Positions 7,998 through 15,074 of a stretch of 19,648 bases of DNA are shown here, in pieces. A model generated the notes under the pieces. It searched no databases and was not told where the DNA came from. It saw only the letters and a list, made by a program, of their open reading frames with translations. The translations under genes were made by a program, and so were the position numbers. The stretch is from contig CAZMSZ010000112.1 in the NCBI GenBank assembly GCA_964569055.1, positions 1-19,648 on the forward strand, read 5' to 3'. The DNA comes from JAWLGW01 sp964569055. Its GTDB lineage: Bacteria > Planctomycetota > J058. How positions within the stretch are numbered: position 1 is the stretch's first letter; every line of letters starts with the position of its first letter.

Positions 7998-9268
7998 TGG
8001 CGAAGAAGAAGCCCTCCTCGTCCTCCGCGAGCTCGAAGCGGCCCCCGCGGGCGCTGCAGGCCCCGGCCGGGGCACGCGCGCAGAAGGGGACCAAGGCCGG
8101 CGGGGCGCCGGGCGCGCCGCCCGACGCCCAGGCGCAGGGGCCCGCCCCGCGCGCGGCCGCGCTGAGCGAGGCCGACCGCGCGGCCGTCACGCGCTGGCGG
8201 CTGACCCTGGGCCAGGACGCCGAGCGCGCGGGGGTGAGCCTGTGCGACGGCGACCCGCGCTCCGCCGAGGCGGAGCGCGCGCTGTCGTTCGTCTACGGCG
8301 AGGACCGCGGCGGCGGCGCGGGCGGGTCGCGGCTGACGGTGCCGCGCTGGGTCGACGAGGTCTCCGAGCTGTTCCCGCGCCAGGCCAAGGAGGTCCTCGA
8401 GCGCGAGCTGATCAAGCGCCGGGGGATCGACCAGCTCCTCGACCAGCCCGACCTGCTCGAGAAGATCGAGCCGAACGTGGAGCTGGTGAAGACGCTCCTG
8501 ACCCACAAGGAGCTGCTCACGCCCAACACGCGCGTGCTCGCGCGCAAGGTGATCGACAAGGTCGTGCAGCAGCTCAAGGAGCGGCTCGAGGTCTCGGTCG
8601 AGCGCGCGATCGTGGGCGCCCTGCGCCGCGATCGGCACTCGCCCCGGCGCGTGCTGCGCAACCTCGACCTCAAGACCACCCTGCGGCGGAACCTCGAGAA
8701 CTGGGACCAGGAGCGGCAGAAGCTGCTGGTCGAGCGGCTGTTCTACTTCGCGGCCGAGAAGAACAAGCGGCCCTGGCACGTGGTGGTGTGCGTGGACCAG
8801 TCGGGCTCCATGCTGGAGTCGGCGATCTTCTCGGCCGTCATGGCGTCGATCTTCTACGAGCTGCCCGGCGTCAAGACGTCGCTGGTGCTGTTCGACACGC
8901 AGGTGGTCGACCTCTCCGCGCAGGTCGGCTCGCCGGTCGACGTGCTCCTGTCGGTCACCCTGGGCGGCGGCACCGACATCACCCAGGCCCTCGGCTACTG
9001 CGCCGAGCTGGTGCGGGAGCCCAAGCGCACGATCGTGGTGCTGATCACCGACTTCTACGAGGGGCGCGCCGAGCGCGACCTCGTGCGGCAGGTGCAGCTG
9101 ATGGCCGAGGCGGGGGTGCGCATGATCGGCCTGGGCGCCCTGGGCTACGACGCGCGCCCGCAGTTCAACCGCGCGACGGCCAAGCGGTGCCGCAAGGTCG
9201 GCATGGACATCTTGGTCTGCACGCCCGAGAAGCTCGCCGAGTGCATGGCCACGATCATTCGCGGGTGA
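7997..9268 (+). CDS. VWA domain protein, MoxR partner
   Basis: The protein is 423 aa. Residues 1-55 are a low-complexity Lys/Ser/Ala/Pro/Gly linker. A charged helical region at about 85-260 (for example RQAKEVLERELIKRRGIDQL) precedes a C-terminal VWA domain with a complete MIDAS: DQSGS (Asp267), GGGTD (Thr326) and ITDFYEG (Asp352). An N-terminal helical part plus a C-terminal MIDAS domain resembles ViaA/CoxE-type partners of MoxR ATPases. The MIDAS binds a divalent metal and through it a protein ligand, so this subunit probably recruits clients for the ATPase. ATG 7997 overlaps the DUF5682 stop in TGATG, a classic coupling arrangement. It ends the operon; 27 nt later a convergent gene ends, with no strong terminator hairpin visible (only CGGC/GCCG around 9285-9295). 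Confidence 0.93.
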   Translation: MAKKKPSSSSASSKRPPRALQAPAGARAQKGTKAGGAPGAPPDAQAQGPAPRAAALSEADRAAVTRWRLTLGQDAERAGVSLCDGDPRSAEAERALSFVYGEDRGGGAGGSRLTVPRWVDEVSELFPRQAKEVLERELIKRRGIDQLLDQPDLLEKIEPNVELVKTLLTHKELLTPNTRVLARKVIDKVVQQLKERLEVSVERAIVGALRRDRHSPRRVLRNLDLKTTLRRNLENWDQERQKLLVERLFYFAAEKNKRPWHVVVCVDQSGSMLESAIFSAVMASIFYELPGVKTSLVLFDTQVVDLSAQVGSPVDVLLSVTLGGGTDITQALGYCAELVREPKRTIVVLITDFYEGRAERDLVRQVQLMAEAGVRMIGLGALGYDARPQFNRATAKRCRKVGMDILVCTPEKLAECMATIIRG

Positions 9269-9295
9269 ACAGTTGATGGTTAGCGGCAATGCCGA

Positions 9296-10339
9296 CTAGG
9301 GCTCGAGCACCAGCTTCCCCACCGTCTCGCCCGACTCGAGCGCGCGGTGCGCGTCGGCCACCCGCTCGAGCGGGTAGGTCGTGACCGGCGGCGGGGTGAG
9401 CTTCCCCTCGGCGAACCAGGCCAGGAGGCGCCCCATGGCCTCCTCGAGCAGCCACTGCTCCTCGAACATGTAGCTGAGGTTGAAGGCCAGCACGCTGCGG
9501 CTGGTGGTCGTCATGTGGAGCGGGTCGAAGCGCGGCGTGCGCAGCCAGCCCGCGGCCAGCTTGAGCCAGTTGGGCCGGCCGCCCGTCTTGGGCAGCATGG
9601 TGTGAAAGCCGTACACGATCAGCTTGCCCGGCGTGCGCAGGTGCTCGTAGCTCTGCCGGAGCGTGGCCACCCCGTTGGCGTCGGCGATCACGTCGTAGCC
9701 GCGCGGCGCGTGGCGCTCGGCGGCGGGCCACAGCGGCTCCTTCGACTTGTCGATCACGTGGTCGGCCCCATGGGCGCGGGCGGTCGCGACCTTGTGCGTG
9801 GCGCCCACCACGCCGGTGACCTCGCAGCCCGAGAGCTTGGCGAGCTGCACCAGCGCGCCGCCCACCCCGCCCGCCGCCGAGTGGATCAGCGCCTTCTGTC
9901 CGGTGCGGGGGCGGGCCAGCTCGAGCAGGCCGTAGTAGGCCGTGAGGTACACGGCCGGGATCCCGGCGGCCTGCGGGAGGTCGAGCCCGGGCGGGAGCGC
10001 GAACACCTGCCCGCGCGGGACGCGGACCTCGCTCGCGTAGCCGAAGAAGCGGGTCACCGCGAGCACGCGCTCGCCGGGGGCGAGGTCGCTCACCCCCTCG
10101 CCCACGGCCTTCACCGTGCCGGCCACCTCGAACCCCGGGGTGATCGGCCAGCCCACGTACTCCTTGGCCGAGGAGTAGAGGCCCATGCGCACCACGCAGT
10201 CGGCGTAGTTGACCCCGCTCGCCGCGGCCGCGATCACCACCTCGCCCCGGCCCGGGACCAGGCCCGGGAGCGTCTCGAGCTCGAGCCGCTCGTACGAGCC
10301 GGCCCGGCGGATCGTGACGCGCCGGTAGGTTTCGCTCAC
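9296..10339 (-). CDS. VAT1-type NAD(P)H-dependent MDR oxidoreductase (zinc-independent)
   Basis: The protein is 347 aa and belongs to the medium-chain dehydrogenase/reductase superfamily (quinone oxidoreductase/VAT1 branch). The N-terminal catalytic-like domain contains SGVNYADCVVRMGLY and TPGFEVAGTV. The nucleotide-binding motif is AAGGVG at 155-160 in the Rossmann domain. The segment GFHTMLPK (244-251) and the RFDPLHMTTTSRSVLAFNLS region (270-289) resemble VAT-1 homologues. The zinc-ligand pattern of alcohol dehydrogenases is absent, as in quinone oxidoreductases. Substrate is unknown; enones or quinones are typical. The frame is open to 10531, but GTG 10339 has a perfect GGAGG five nt upstream and overlaps the galactokinase stop by GTGA, so that start is preferred. 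It is co-transcribed with the galactokinase-like gene without an obvious metabolic link. Confidence 0.88.
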   Translation of the reverse strand: MSETYRRVTIRRAGSYERLELETLPGLVPGRGEVVIAAAASGVNYADCVVRMGLYSSAKEYVGWPITPGFEVAGTVKAVGEGVSDLAPGERVLAVTRFFGYASEVRVPRGQVFALPPGLDLPQAAGIPAVYLTAYYGLLELARPRTGQKALIHSAAGGVGGALVQLAKLSGCEVTGVVGATHKVATARAHGADHVIDKSKEPLWPAAERHAPRGYDVIADANGVATLRQSYEHLRTPGKLIVYGFHTMLPKTGGRPNWLKLAAGWLRTPRFDPLHMTTTSRSVLAFNLSYMFEEQWLLEEAMGRLLAWFAEGKLTPPPVTTYPLERVADAHRALESGETVGKLVLEP

Positions 10340-11514
10340 GGGACCTCCGGCGCGCGGAGCGCCTGCGCGCCGCCCACCAGGGCGAAGCGGAACGCGTGGG
10401 GAGCGAGGGCACCGAACCGCGCCCTGTAGCCGGCGAGGAGGGCCTCGGCCGCGGCCTCGGCCTGCGCCGCCTCGACGAGGTGCAGCGTGCAGCCGCCGAA
10501 CCCGCCGCCCATCATGCGGCCGCCCAGCCACCCCGGCGCGCCCTCGCCCAGCTCGACCAGCGCGTCGAGCTCGGGGCAGCTCACCTCGTAGTCGCCCTGC
10601 AGGCTGACGTGCGAGGCGACGAGCAGCCGACCGGCGGCGGGGAAGTCGGCGCGCTCGAGGGCGGTCGCCAACGCGAGCACCCGCTCGTTCTCGTTGAGCA
10701 CGTGGCGCAGCCGGCGACCTTCAGGGGTAGAGACGTCGAGGAGATCGAGCGTCAGCTCACGCACCGAGCGCAGCTCGGGCCGCTTCAGGCGGGCGCGCTC
10801 GAGCCCGCGCCGGCACTCGGCCACCCGCTCGCCGTAGCGCCCGTCGGCCAGCGCGCGCTCCTTGCCGGTGTGGACCACCAGCCAGGTCACGTCGCCAGCG
10901 GGAGCCGGCCGGTGGCTCGCGCTGGGCGCGGCGAAGTCGAGCAGCAGCAGCTCGCCCGGCCGCGACAGCTCGGAGGCGGCGGGGTCGAGCAGCCCGCAGG
11001 CCACCCCCGCGTAGCGGTGCTCGACCGCCTGCGCGGCGCGGACCAGCGGCCAGCCCGAGAGGTCGCGCTCGACGAGGCAGGCCAGCGCGCGCAGCCAGGC
11101 GACCGACAGCGCGGCCGACGAGGAGAGCCCCGCCCCGCGCGGCACGTCGCCATCGAACAGCGCCTCGACCCCGGGCACGGGCCCGAGCCTCTCGGCGGCG
11201 AGCGCCAGCGCGCCGGCGACGTAGGCGCTCCAGCCGCTCTCGGCGCTCGATTCGCCGAGGCGAAGCCTGCGCTCCTCGTCGAGCGCCTCGCTCCGGACCA
11301 GCGCCGTGTCGCCCGACCGCGGCGCGAGCGCGACCGCCACCCAGCGGTCGATCGCGGCGGGGAGCGCCAGGCCGTCGTTGTAGTCGGTGTGCTCGCCGAT
11401 CAGGTTGATCCGGCCGGGCGCCCAGGCGAGCACCTCGGGCGCGCGCCCGAACCGCTCACCGAAGCGCGCCGCCGTTCGCCGCGCGATCTCGGGCACGTCT
11501 GCTGCCGCTCGCAT
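10336..11514 (-). CDS. galK: Galactokinase-like GHMP kinase
   Basis: The protein is 392 aa, normal for bacterial GalK. It shows the galactokinase signature GRINLIGEHTDYNDG (34-48, with Arg35), the GHMP ATP-binding loop GAGLSSSAA (127-135), RHVLNENERV (270-279), and the C-terminal GHMP motif GGGFGG (336-341). The reaction would be ATP-dependent phosphorylation of galactose to galactose-1-phosphate. One point is odd: the catalytic loop, normally CGIMDQ, reads CGLLDP (173-178). The catalytic Asp177 is kept but the following Gln is Pro, so a related sugar could be the substrate. No galT, galE or transporter gene is nearby. ATG 11514 has no ribosome binding site and lies 8 nt after a TATGCT box, suggesting a leaderless transcript. 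The downstream oxidoreductase overlaps the stop by GTGA. Confidence 0.85.
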   Translation of the reverse strand: MRAAADVPEIARRTAARFGERFGRAPEVLAWAPGRINLIGEHTDYNDGLALPAAIDRWVAVALAPRSGDTALVRSEALDEERRLRLGESSAESGWSAYVAGALALAAERLGPVPGVEALFDGDVPRGAGLSSSAALSVAWLRALACLVERDLSGWPLVRAAQAVEHRYAGVACGLLDPAASELSRPGELLLLDFAAPSASHRPAPAGDVTWLVVHTGKERALADGRYGERVAECRRGLERARLKRPELRSVRELTLDLLDVSTPEGRRLRHVLNENERVLALATALERADFPAAGRLLVASHVSLQGDYEVSCPELDALVELGEGAPGWLGGRMMGGGFGGCTLHLVEAAQAEAAAEALLAGYRARFGALAPHAFRFALVGGAQALRAPEVP

Positions 11515-11522
11515 GGGCGCGG

Positions 11523-11528
11523 AGCATA
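11523..11528 (-). promoter_or_regulatory. Candidate -10 box giving a leaderless galactokinase transcript
   Basis: On the minus strand TATGCT ends 8 nt before ATG 11514, with CCGCGCCC between and no purine-rich ribosome binding site. The transcription start should therefore fall at or next to the start codon. No good -35 element is visible at the usual distance. The arrangement matches the one upstream of the gene starting at 19405/19402. Confidence 0.35.
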
Positions 11529-11551
11529 CCGCCCGCCCGCGACCCGGCGGG

Positions 11552-12163
11552 TCACACCAGCTGCTTGCCCTTGGGGCTGAGGCGCACCCACAGCGCGCCG
11601 TCCTCGCCGAGCGCGACCCGGGCCAGGCCGAGCTGGACCAGGGCCGCGGCGGAGCGCGGCGCGCTGGCCACCGGGGCGCCCTCGGGGGCGGCGGCGCGCG
11701 CGAGCAGCGCCTCGCAGCCCTTGGACAGGTCGCGGTCGAGGAGCACGCGCCGGCGCCAGGTGCGCCAGGCCGCGAACAGGTTGGCGGGGCCGGCCACCAG
11801 CCCGCTCGCCAGGCCGGCGACGGCCTCCTCGCGCAGCAGCAGCGGGCCGTCGGTGAGGTCGGCCAGCGCGTCCTCGATCGCGCGGCGGTCCGCCTCCGCC
11901 CGCGTGAGCGGCGCGAGCGACGCCAGCGGGTCGATCCGGCGCCAGGCGCTGTAGGTGGCGACGGCCAGGTAGAGCGCGGTCGCGCCGACCGCGAACCAGA
12001 ACGCGCCGCGCAGCCCGAACCAGCCCAGCCCAATGAACAGGCTGAACAGCACCATTAGCAGCCCCGCGGTCACGACCAGGCAGCCCAGGCCGGTCACGCC
12101 CTGGATCGCAGCGGTCTGCGCCAGGTCCGCGTTGCGCTCGGCGACGTAGCGCTCGAGGCTCAC
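11552..12163 (-). CDS. Two-pass membrane protein of unknown function (203 aa)
   Basis: I do not recognise the family. From GTG 12163 the protein is 203 aa. Residues 1-20 are polar, two hydrophobic segments lie at about 24-47 (LGCLVVTAGLLMVLFSLFIG) and 51-71, and the rest (72-203) should be cytoplasmic. The end has a pattern like a winged-helix or similar small domain (LVQLGLARVALGEDGALW followed by LSPKGK); this is only a resemblance. Start and reading frame are supported by the GTGA overlap with the stop of the upstream 114-aa membrane protein, implying coupled translation and perhaps a shared complex. The frame is open further upstream (to 12406), but that extension would lie inside the other gene. 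Confidence 0.75.
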   Translation of the reverse strand: MSLERYVAERNADLAQTAAIQGVTGLGCLVVTAGLLMVLFSLFIGLGWFGLRGAFWFAVGATALYLAVATYSAWRRIDPLASLAPLTRAEADRRAIEDALADLTDGPLLLREEAVAGLASGLVAGPANLFAAWRTWRRRVLLDRDLSKGCEALLARAAAPEGAPVASAPRSAAALVQLGLARVALGEDGALWVRLSPKGKQLV

Positions 12164-12504
12164 GCCGGCGCGCCCTCGAGCAGGTGCGCCAAGAGCCAGG
12201 TCGCGCTGGCGCCCGCGCCGAACACGACCAGGAACACGGTCCAGGCCGCGCCGGCGAGGTCGGTCAGCGTCCCCGTGATCCCCCGGAGCTCGCCCGTGGT
12301 GAGCCAGCCGGCCGCGTGGGCCCACACCGCCGCGGCGCCGACCAGCAGCGCGCCGCGCGTGCGCAGGTTCGGCGTATCGGCCGCGAGGGAGGCGAGCACC
12401 ACGCACACCGCCGCCGCGCCGACGCTGAGCGCCACGATCCTGCCGTTCGCCACGCCGGGCAACGCGCCCCGCAGCATGGCTCCGAGCTCGCTGGGCTCTC
12501 CCAT
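12160..12504 (-). CDS. Small three-pass membrane protein (114 aa)
   Basis: I do not recognise the family. The protein is 114 aa with three likely membrane segments at about 22-42, 51-67 and 84-107, separated by short loops, and a short polar N-terminus. ATG 12504 is preceded by AGGGAGGGG at good spacing, which is the clearest ribosome binding site among the small genes here. Its stop overlaps the GTG of the 203-aa membrane protein (GTGA), so the two are expected to be made in linked amounts, possibly as subunits of one membrane complex. A candidate promoter lies between it and the stop of the upstream fusion gene. Confidence 0.78.
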   Translation of the reverse strand: MGEPSELGAMLRGALPGVANGRIVALSVGAAAVCVVLASLAADTPNLRTRGALLVGAAAVWAHAAGWLTTGELRGITGTLTDLAGAAWTVFLVVFGAGASATWLLAHLLEGAPA

Positions 12505-12525
12505 GGTCCCCTCCCTTCGCGGCCG

Positions 12526-12554
12526 AGTGTGTCCGGCGCCGGGTGGGATCGCAA
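12526..12554 (-). promoter_or_regulatory. Candidate promoter for the two small membrane protein genes
   Basis: On the minus strand TTGCGA (12549-12554) and CACACT (12526-12531) are separated by 17 nt, and the ATG at 12504 follows 21 nt after the -10. The -35 is almost identical to TTGCGG proposed at 2212. The -10 is a poor match to the consensus, so confidence is modest. Confidence 0.3.
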
Positions 12555-12566
12555 CGGACTATGGAT

Positions 12567-14975
12567 TTAGAAGTCGACCGCGACCTTGGTCACGGCGCGC
12601 CCGGCGCTGCGCGGCTTCCTCACGATCAGGGCCTTGAACTCGGGGGGCTTGAGGCCGAGCACCCGGCTGCCGGCGGGGCCGAACTTCAGCCCCTGCAGGT
12701 GCTCGAGCGCCAGCCGGTCGCCGAGGAGCTCGGCGAACATGTCCTTGGTGTAGGCCACCTTCTCGAGCGCGACCCCGTGCTGGGCGAGGAACGCGCGCAG
12801 CGTGGCGAAGAAGGTCTGGGTGGTGTGGAGCACCTCGACCGTGGGGTCGAGGCCGACGAGCTGCGCCACGTGCTCGAGGCTGGTCTCGAAGCCGAGGCGC
12901 TCGGCCACGAGCTTGAGGTGGCCGAAGTGGATCGAGAACTCGGCGTGGTCGAGGTGGGTCGAGTGCTCGGGGTAGCGGGTGTGCGAGCCGTACTCGGTGA
13001 GCACCGCCGTGCCGCCGGGGCGGAGCACGCGGGCGCACTCCTCGAGCAGGCGGAACGCGCCGACGTTCACGAAGAACAGCCCCGGCGCGTCGTGGAACGG
13101 CAGCGCGTAGCGGCGCACCACCTCGGCGCCCGGGCCGCCGTCCTCGCCGCTGGTCCCCTCGAGGTCGACCCGGCGCACCGCCGAGACGGCGAGGTCGGCG
13201 ATCACCTCGTTGGAGATCATGAGGTCGACGCTGGCGTCCGCGAGGGGGAGGCGCTCGGCGTCGCCGCCCACGATCCGCAGCCGGTCGGCGTGCTTGCGGG
13301 TGCGCTCGCGCTGCGAGGCGCGCAGCGCGGGGGCGATGTCGACGATCGTGTAGCGCAGGCGGTTGAACAGGCGCGGCGCGCGGAGCGCCAGGCCGTCGAG
13401 GAAGCACTGGGCGAAGATCCCGGTGCCGCCCCCCACCTCGACCGCGCGGAACGTGGCGCTCGGCGCCTCGGGCGCCACGTCGCGGTCGACGAGGGCCCGG
13501 GCCAGCGCGCCGCCGTAGGTCTTGCCGCCGAGCGCCGGGTGCGGCACGCGCAGGGCGTGGCTGAGCGTGGTCTCGCGCTCCTCGAACTGCTCGCTGGCCG
13601 AGGTGATCTCGCTCTTGTGGTACTCGCGCGTGTCGTAGGCGGGCTCGGGCGGCGGCTCCTCGGCGCCGCGCAGCGCCGGGTAGGGCATGGTCGAGAGCAC
13701 GTAGGGCGGCAGGCCGACCATGTCGTAGGCCGACTTGTTGCGCGGGATCAGCTTGAGGAGCTGTCGCTGCGAGTGGGCCCACAGCCGGATCGTGCTGCGG
13801 ACGCGCTCCTCGAGCCGCTCCTCCTTGGGGAACTGGCGCGACAGCCGCTTGACGATCTCGCGCACCTTGAGCGAGCCGTCGCACAGCTCGAACAGCCGCC
13901 CGAACAGCGGCGGGAGCTGCTCGGTGACGATCGTCCCCTCGCGCCGGTCCTTGTAGCAGAGCGTCACGTCGCCCTTGGCCCGGCGGTAGCTGATGATCCA
14001 GGGGCCGCGCACGGGGTGCCAGTCCTGCGTCACCTCGCGGTCGTCCTCGCCCTCGCGCAGGAGCACGAGGTGCTGCCCGAGCGTCTCGAAGAACGCGTCG
14101 AGGTCGCCCGGCAAGAACTCGTCCTTGAAGTGCTCGCGCGCGGCGCGCTCGCGGGTGGGCTCCTGGAAGTGGTCGAGGAAGTGGAGCACCTTGGGGTGGC
14201 ACTGGATGATGTCGCCCACGAGGTCGTGATAGAGGTAGTAGTCCTCGCCGCGGGCGAAGAACGAGAGGTGGCGCGAGCGGCGCCACAGCGGGTCCTCCTC
14301 GCCGACCGCGCCCTCCACGTCCTGGTGCGGCCCGACGTCGGGCACGTCCCCCTCGCCGCGGGCGAGCCGCTCGAGCACGTCGCGGGCGGCCGCCTCGAGG
14401 GCGGCGGCGGCGCCGGGGTGCACGGGGGCGACCAGCGGGGCGATCGTCTCGAGCGCCTCCTCGGCGTAGCGGCGCTTCTTGGCCTCGCTCCAGCGCGCGC
14501 CGAGCACCTCGCTGAGGTTGTCGAGGCGGTCGGCCGCCTTGACCACCAGCGCCTCGGGCGGCCCCTCGCGCAGGCGCTCGTAGTAGCGCGCGTCGCGCTC
14601 CGCCTTGGCCGCCTGGCGCGCCTCGCCCTCCAGCTCGGGCGCCAGGGCGGGCTTGGTGAGGTGGTCGACCAGGGTGGCCACGCGCGGGCCGAACCGCTCC
14701 TCGACCGCGGCCAGGGTCAGCTCGCTGTCCTCGACCGCGTCGTGGAGCAGGGCGGCCACGACGACCTCGGGCTCGACGGCCCCGAGCGCCTCGAGCGTGT
14801 GCCGCGCCACGCGCAGGGGGTGGACCACGTACGGCGCGCCGCCGTCGCGCAGCTGGCCCTTGTGGGCCGCGCTCGCCACGCGGAACGCCTCCTCGATCGT
14901 CGCCGCCGCGTCCACCCGACCGGTGCGGGCGAGCGCCTCGAGCAGCTCGGCCAACAGCTCGTCCTCGTTGATCAC
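12567..14975 (-). CDS. Three-part fusion: alarmone-hydrolase-type HD domain, PqqD-like region, SAM-dependent methyltransferase
   Basis: The protein is 802 aa. Residues about 25-205 form an HD domain of the SpoT/small-alarmone-hydrolase type: VHP (His52), HDAVED (His78-Asp79, Glu82-Asp83) and KAADRLDN (Asp149). The hydrolase residues are intact and no synthetase domain follows, so (p)ppGpp or a related nucleotide could be hydrolysed. Residues about 245-410 contain a segment (FGRLFELCDGSLKVREIV, 358-375) typical of PqqD-like domains; an earlier part (LVGDIIQCHPKVLHFLDHF, 252-270) may be a second helical unit. Residues about 505-730 are a class I methyltransferase: VEVGGGTG (512-519), VDIAP (545-549), GDAERLPL (571-578) and VDLMISNEV (583-591), reminiscent of MidA. 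GTG 14975 is preceded by GAGGAG at six nt. The frame is unbroken with matching codon use, so this is a genuine fusion. Confidence 0.85.
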   Translation of the reverse strand: MINEDELLAELLEALARTGRVDAAATIEEAFRVASAAHKGQLRDGGAPYVVHPLRVARHTLEALGAVEPEVVVAALLHDAVEDSELTLAAVEERFGPRVATLVDHLTKPALAPELEGEARQAAKAERDARYYERLREGPPEALVVKAADRLDNLSEVLGARWSEAKKRRYAEEALETIAPLVAPVHPGAAAALEAAARDVLERLARGEGDVPDVGPHQDVEGAVGEEDPLWRRSRHLSFFARGEDYYLYHDLVGDIIQCHPKVLHFLDHFQEPTRERAAREHFKDEFLPGDLDAFFETLGQHLVLLREGEDDREVTQDWHPVRGPWIISYRRAKGDVTLCYKDRREGTIVTEQLPPLFGRLFELCDGSLKVREIVKRLSRQFPKEERLEERVRSTIRLWAHSQRQLLKLIPRNKSAYDMVGLPPYVLSTMPYPALRGAEEPPPEPAYDTREYHKSEITSASEQFEERETTLSHALRVPHPALGGKTYGGALARALVDRDVAPEAPSATFRAVEVGGGTGIFAQCFLDGLALRAPRLFNRLRYTIVDIAPALRASQRERTRKHADRLRIVGGDAERLPLADASVDLMISNEVIADLAVSAVRRVDLEGTSGEDGGPGAEVVRRYALPFHDAPGLFFVNVGAFRLLEECARVLRPGGTAVLTEYGSHTRYPEHSTHLDHAEFSIHFGHLKLVAERLGFETSLEHVAQLVGLDPTVEVLHTTQTFFATLRAFLAQHGVALEKVAYTKDMFAELLGDRLALEHLQGLKFGPAGSRVLGLKPPEFKALIVRKPRSAGRAVTKVAVDF

Positions 14976-15029
14976 ACCGCTCCTCGCGCCGCGACCCGGC
15001 TGGGGTGATCGACGGGCCGGCGGCGGGGG

Positions 15030-15035
15030 ATCGTA
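15030..15035 (-). promoter_or_regulatory. Candidate -10 box upstream of the HD/methyltransferase fusion
   Basis: The 99-nt gap between the fusion gene and the VWA gene upstream of it on the minus strand contains TACGAT at 15030-15035. It would start transcription about 50 nt before GTG 14975, leaving a leader with GAGGAG. I see no matching -35, so this is tentative. No terminator hairpin was recognised after the VWA stop at 15075. Confidence 0.28.
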
Positions 15036-15074
15036 CCCGCTCGGAGGCGAGGTCGGGTCGGGCGCGAGCCTGAC

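Noticed and set aside
5403..8075. Minus-strand frame of 890 aa opposite the DUF5682 gene
   Set aside because: Composition is rich in Arg, His, Val and Leu, as expected from the antisense of GC-rich coding sequence; the plus-strand protein has family motifs.
9269..9295. Bidirectional terminator between convergent genes
   Set aside because: Only a 4-bp CGGC/GCCG stem with a 3-nt loop is present and no T-run on either strand.
9347..10429. Plus-strand frame of 360 aa opposite the oxidoreductase
   Set aside because: Antisense shadow; the minus strand encodes a full MDR protein with AAGGVG and a strong ribosome binding site.
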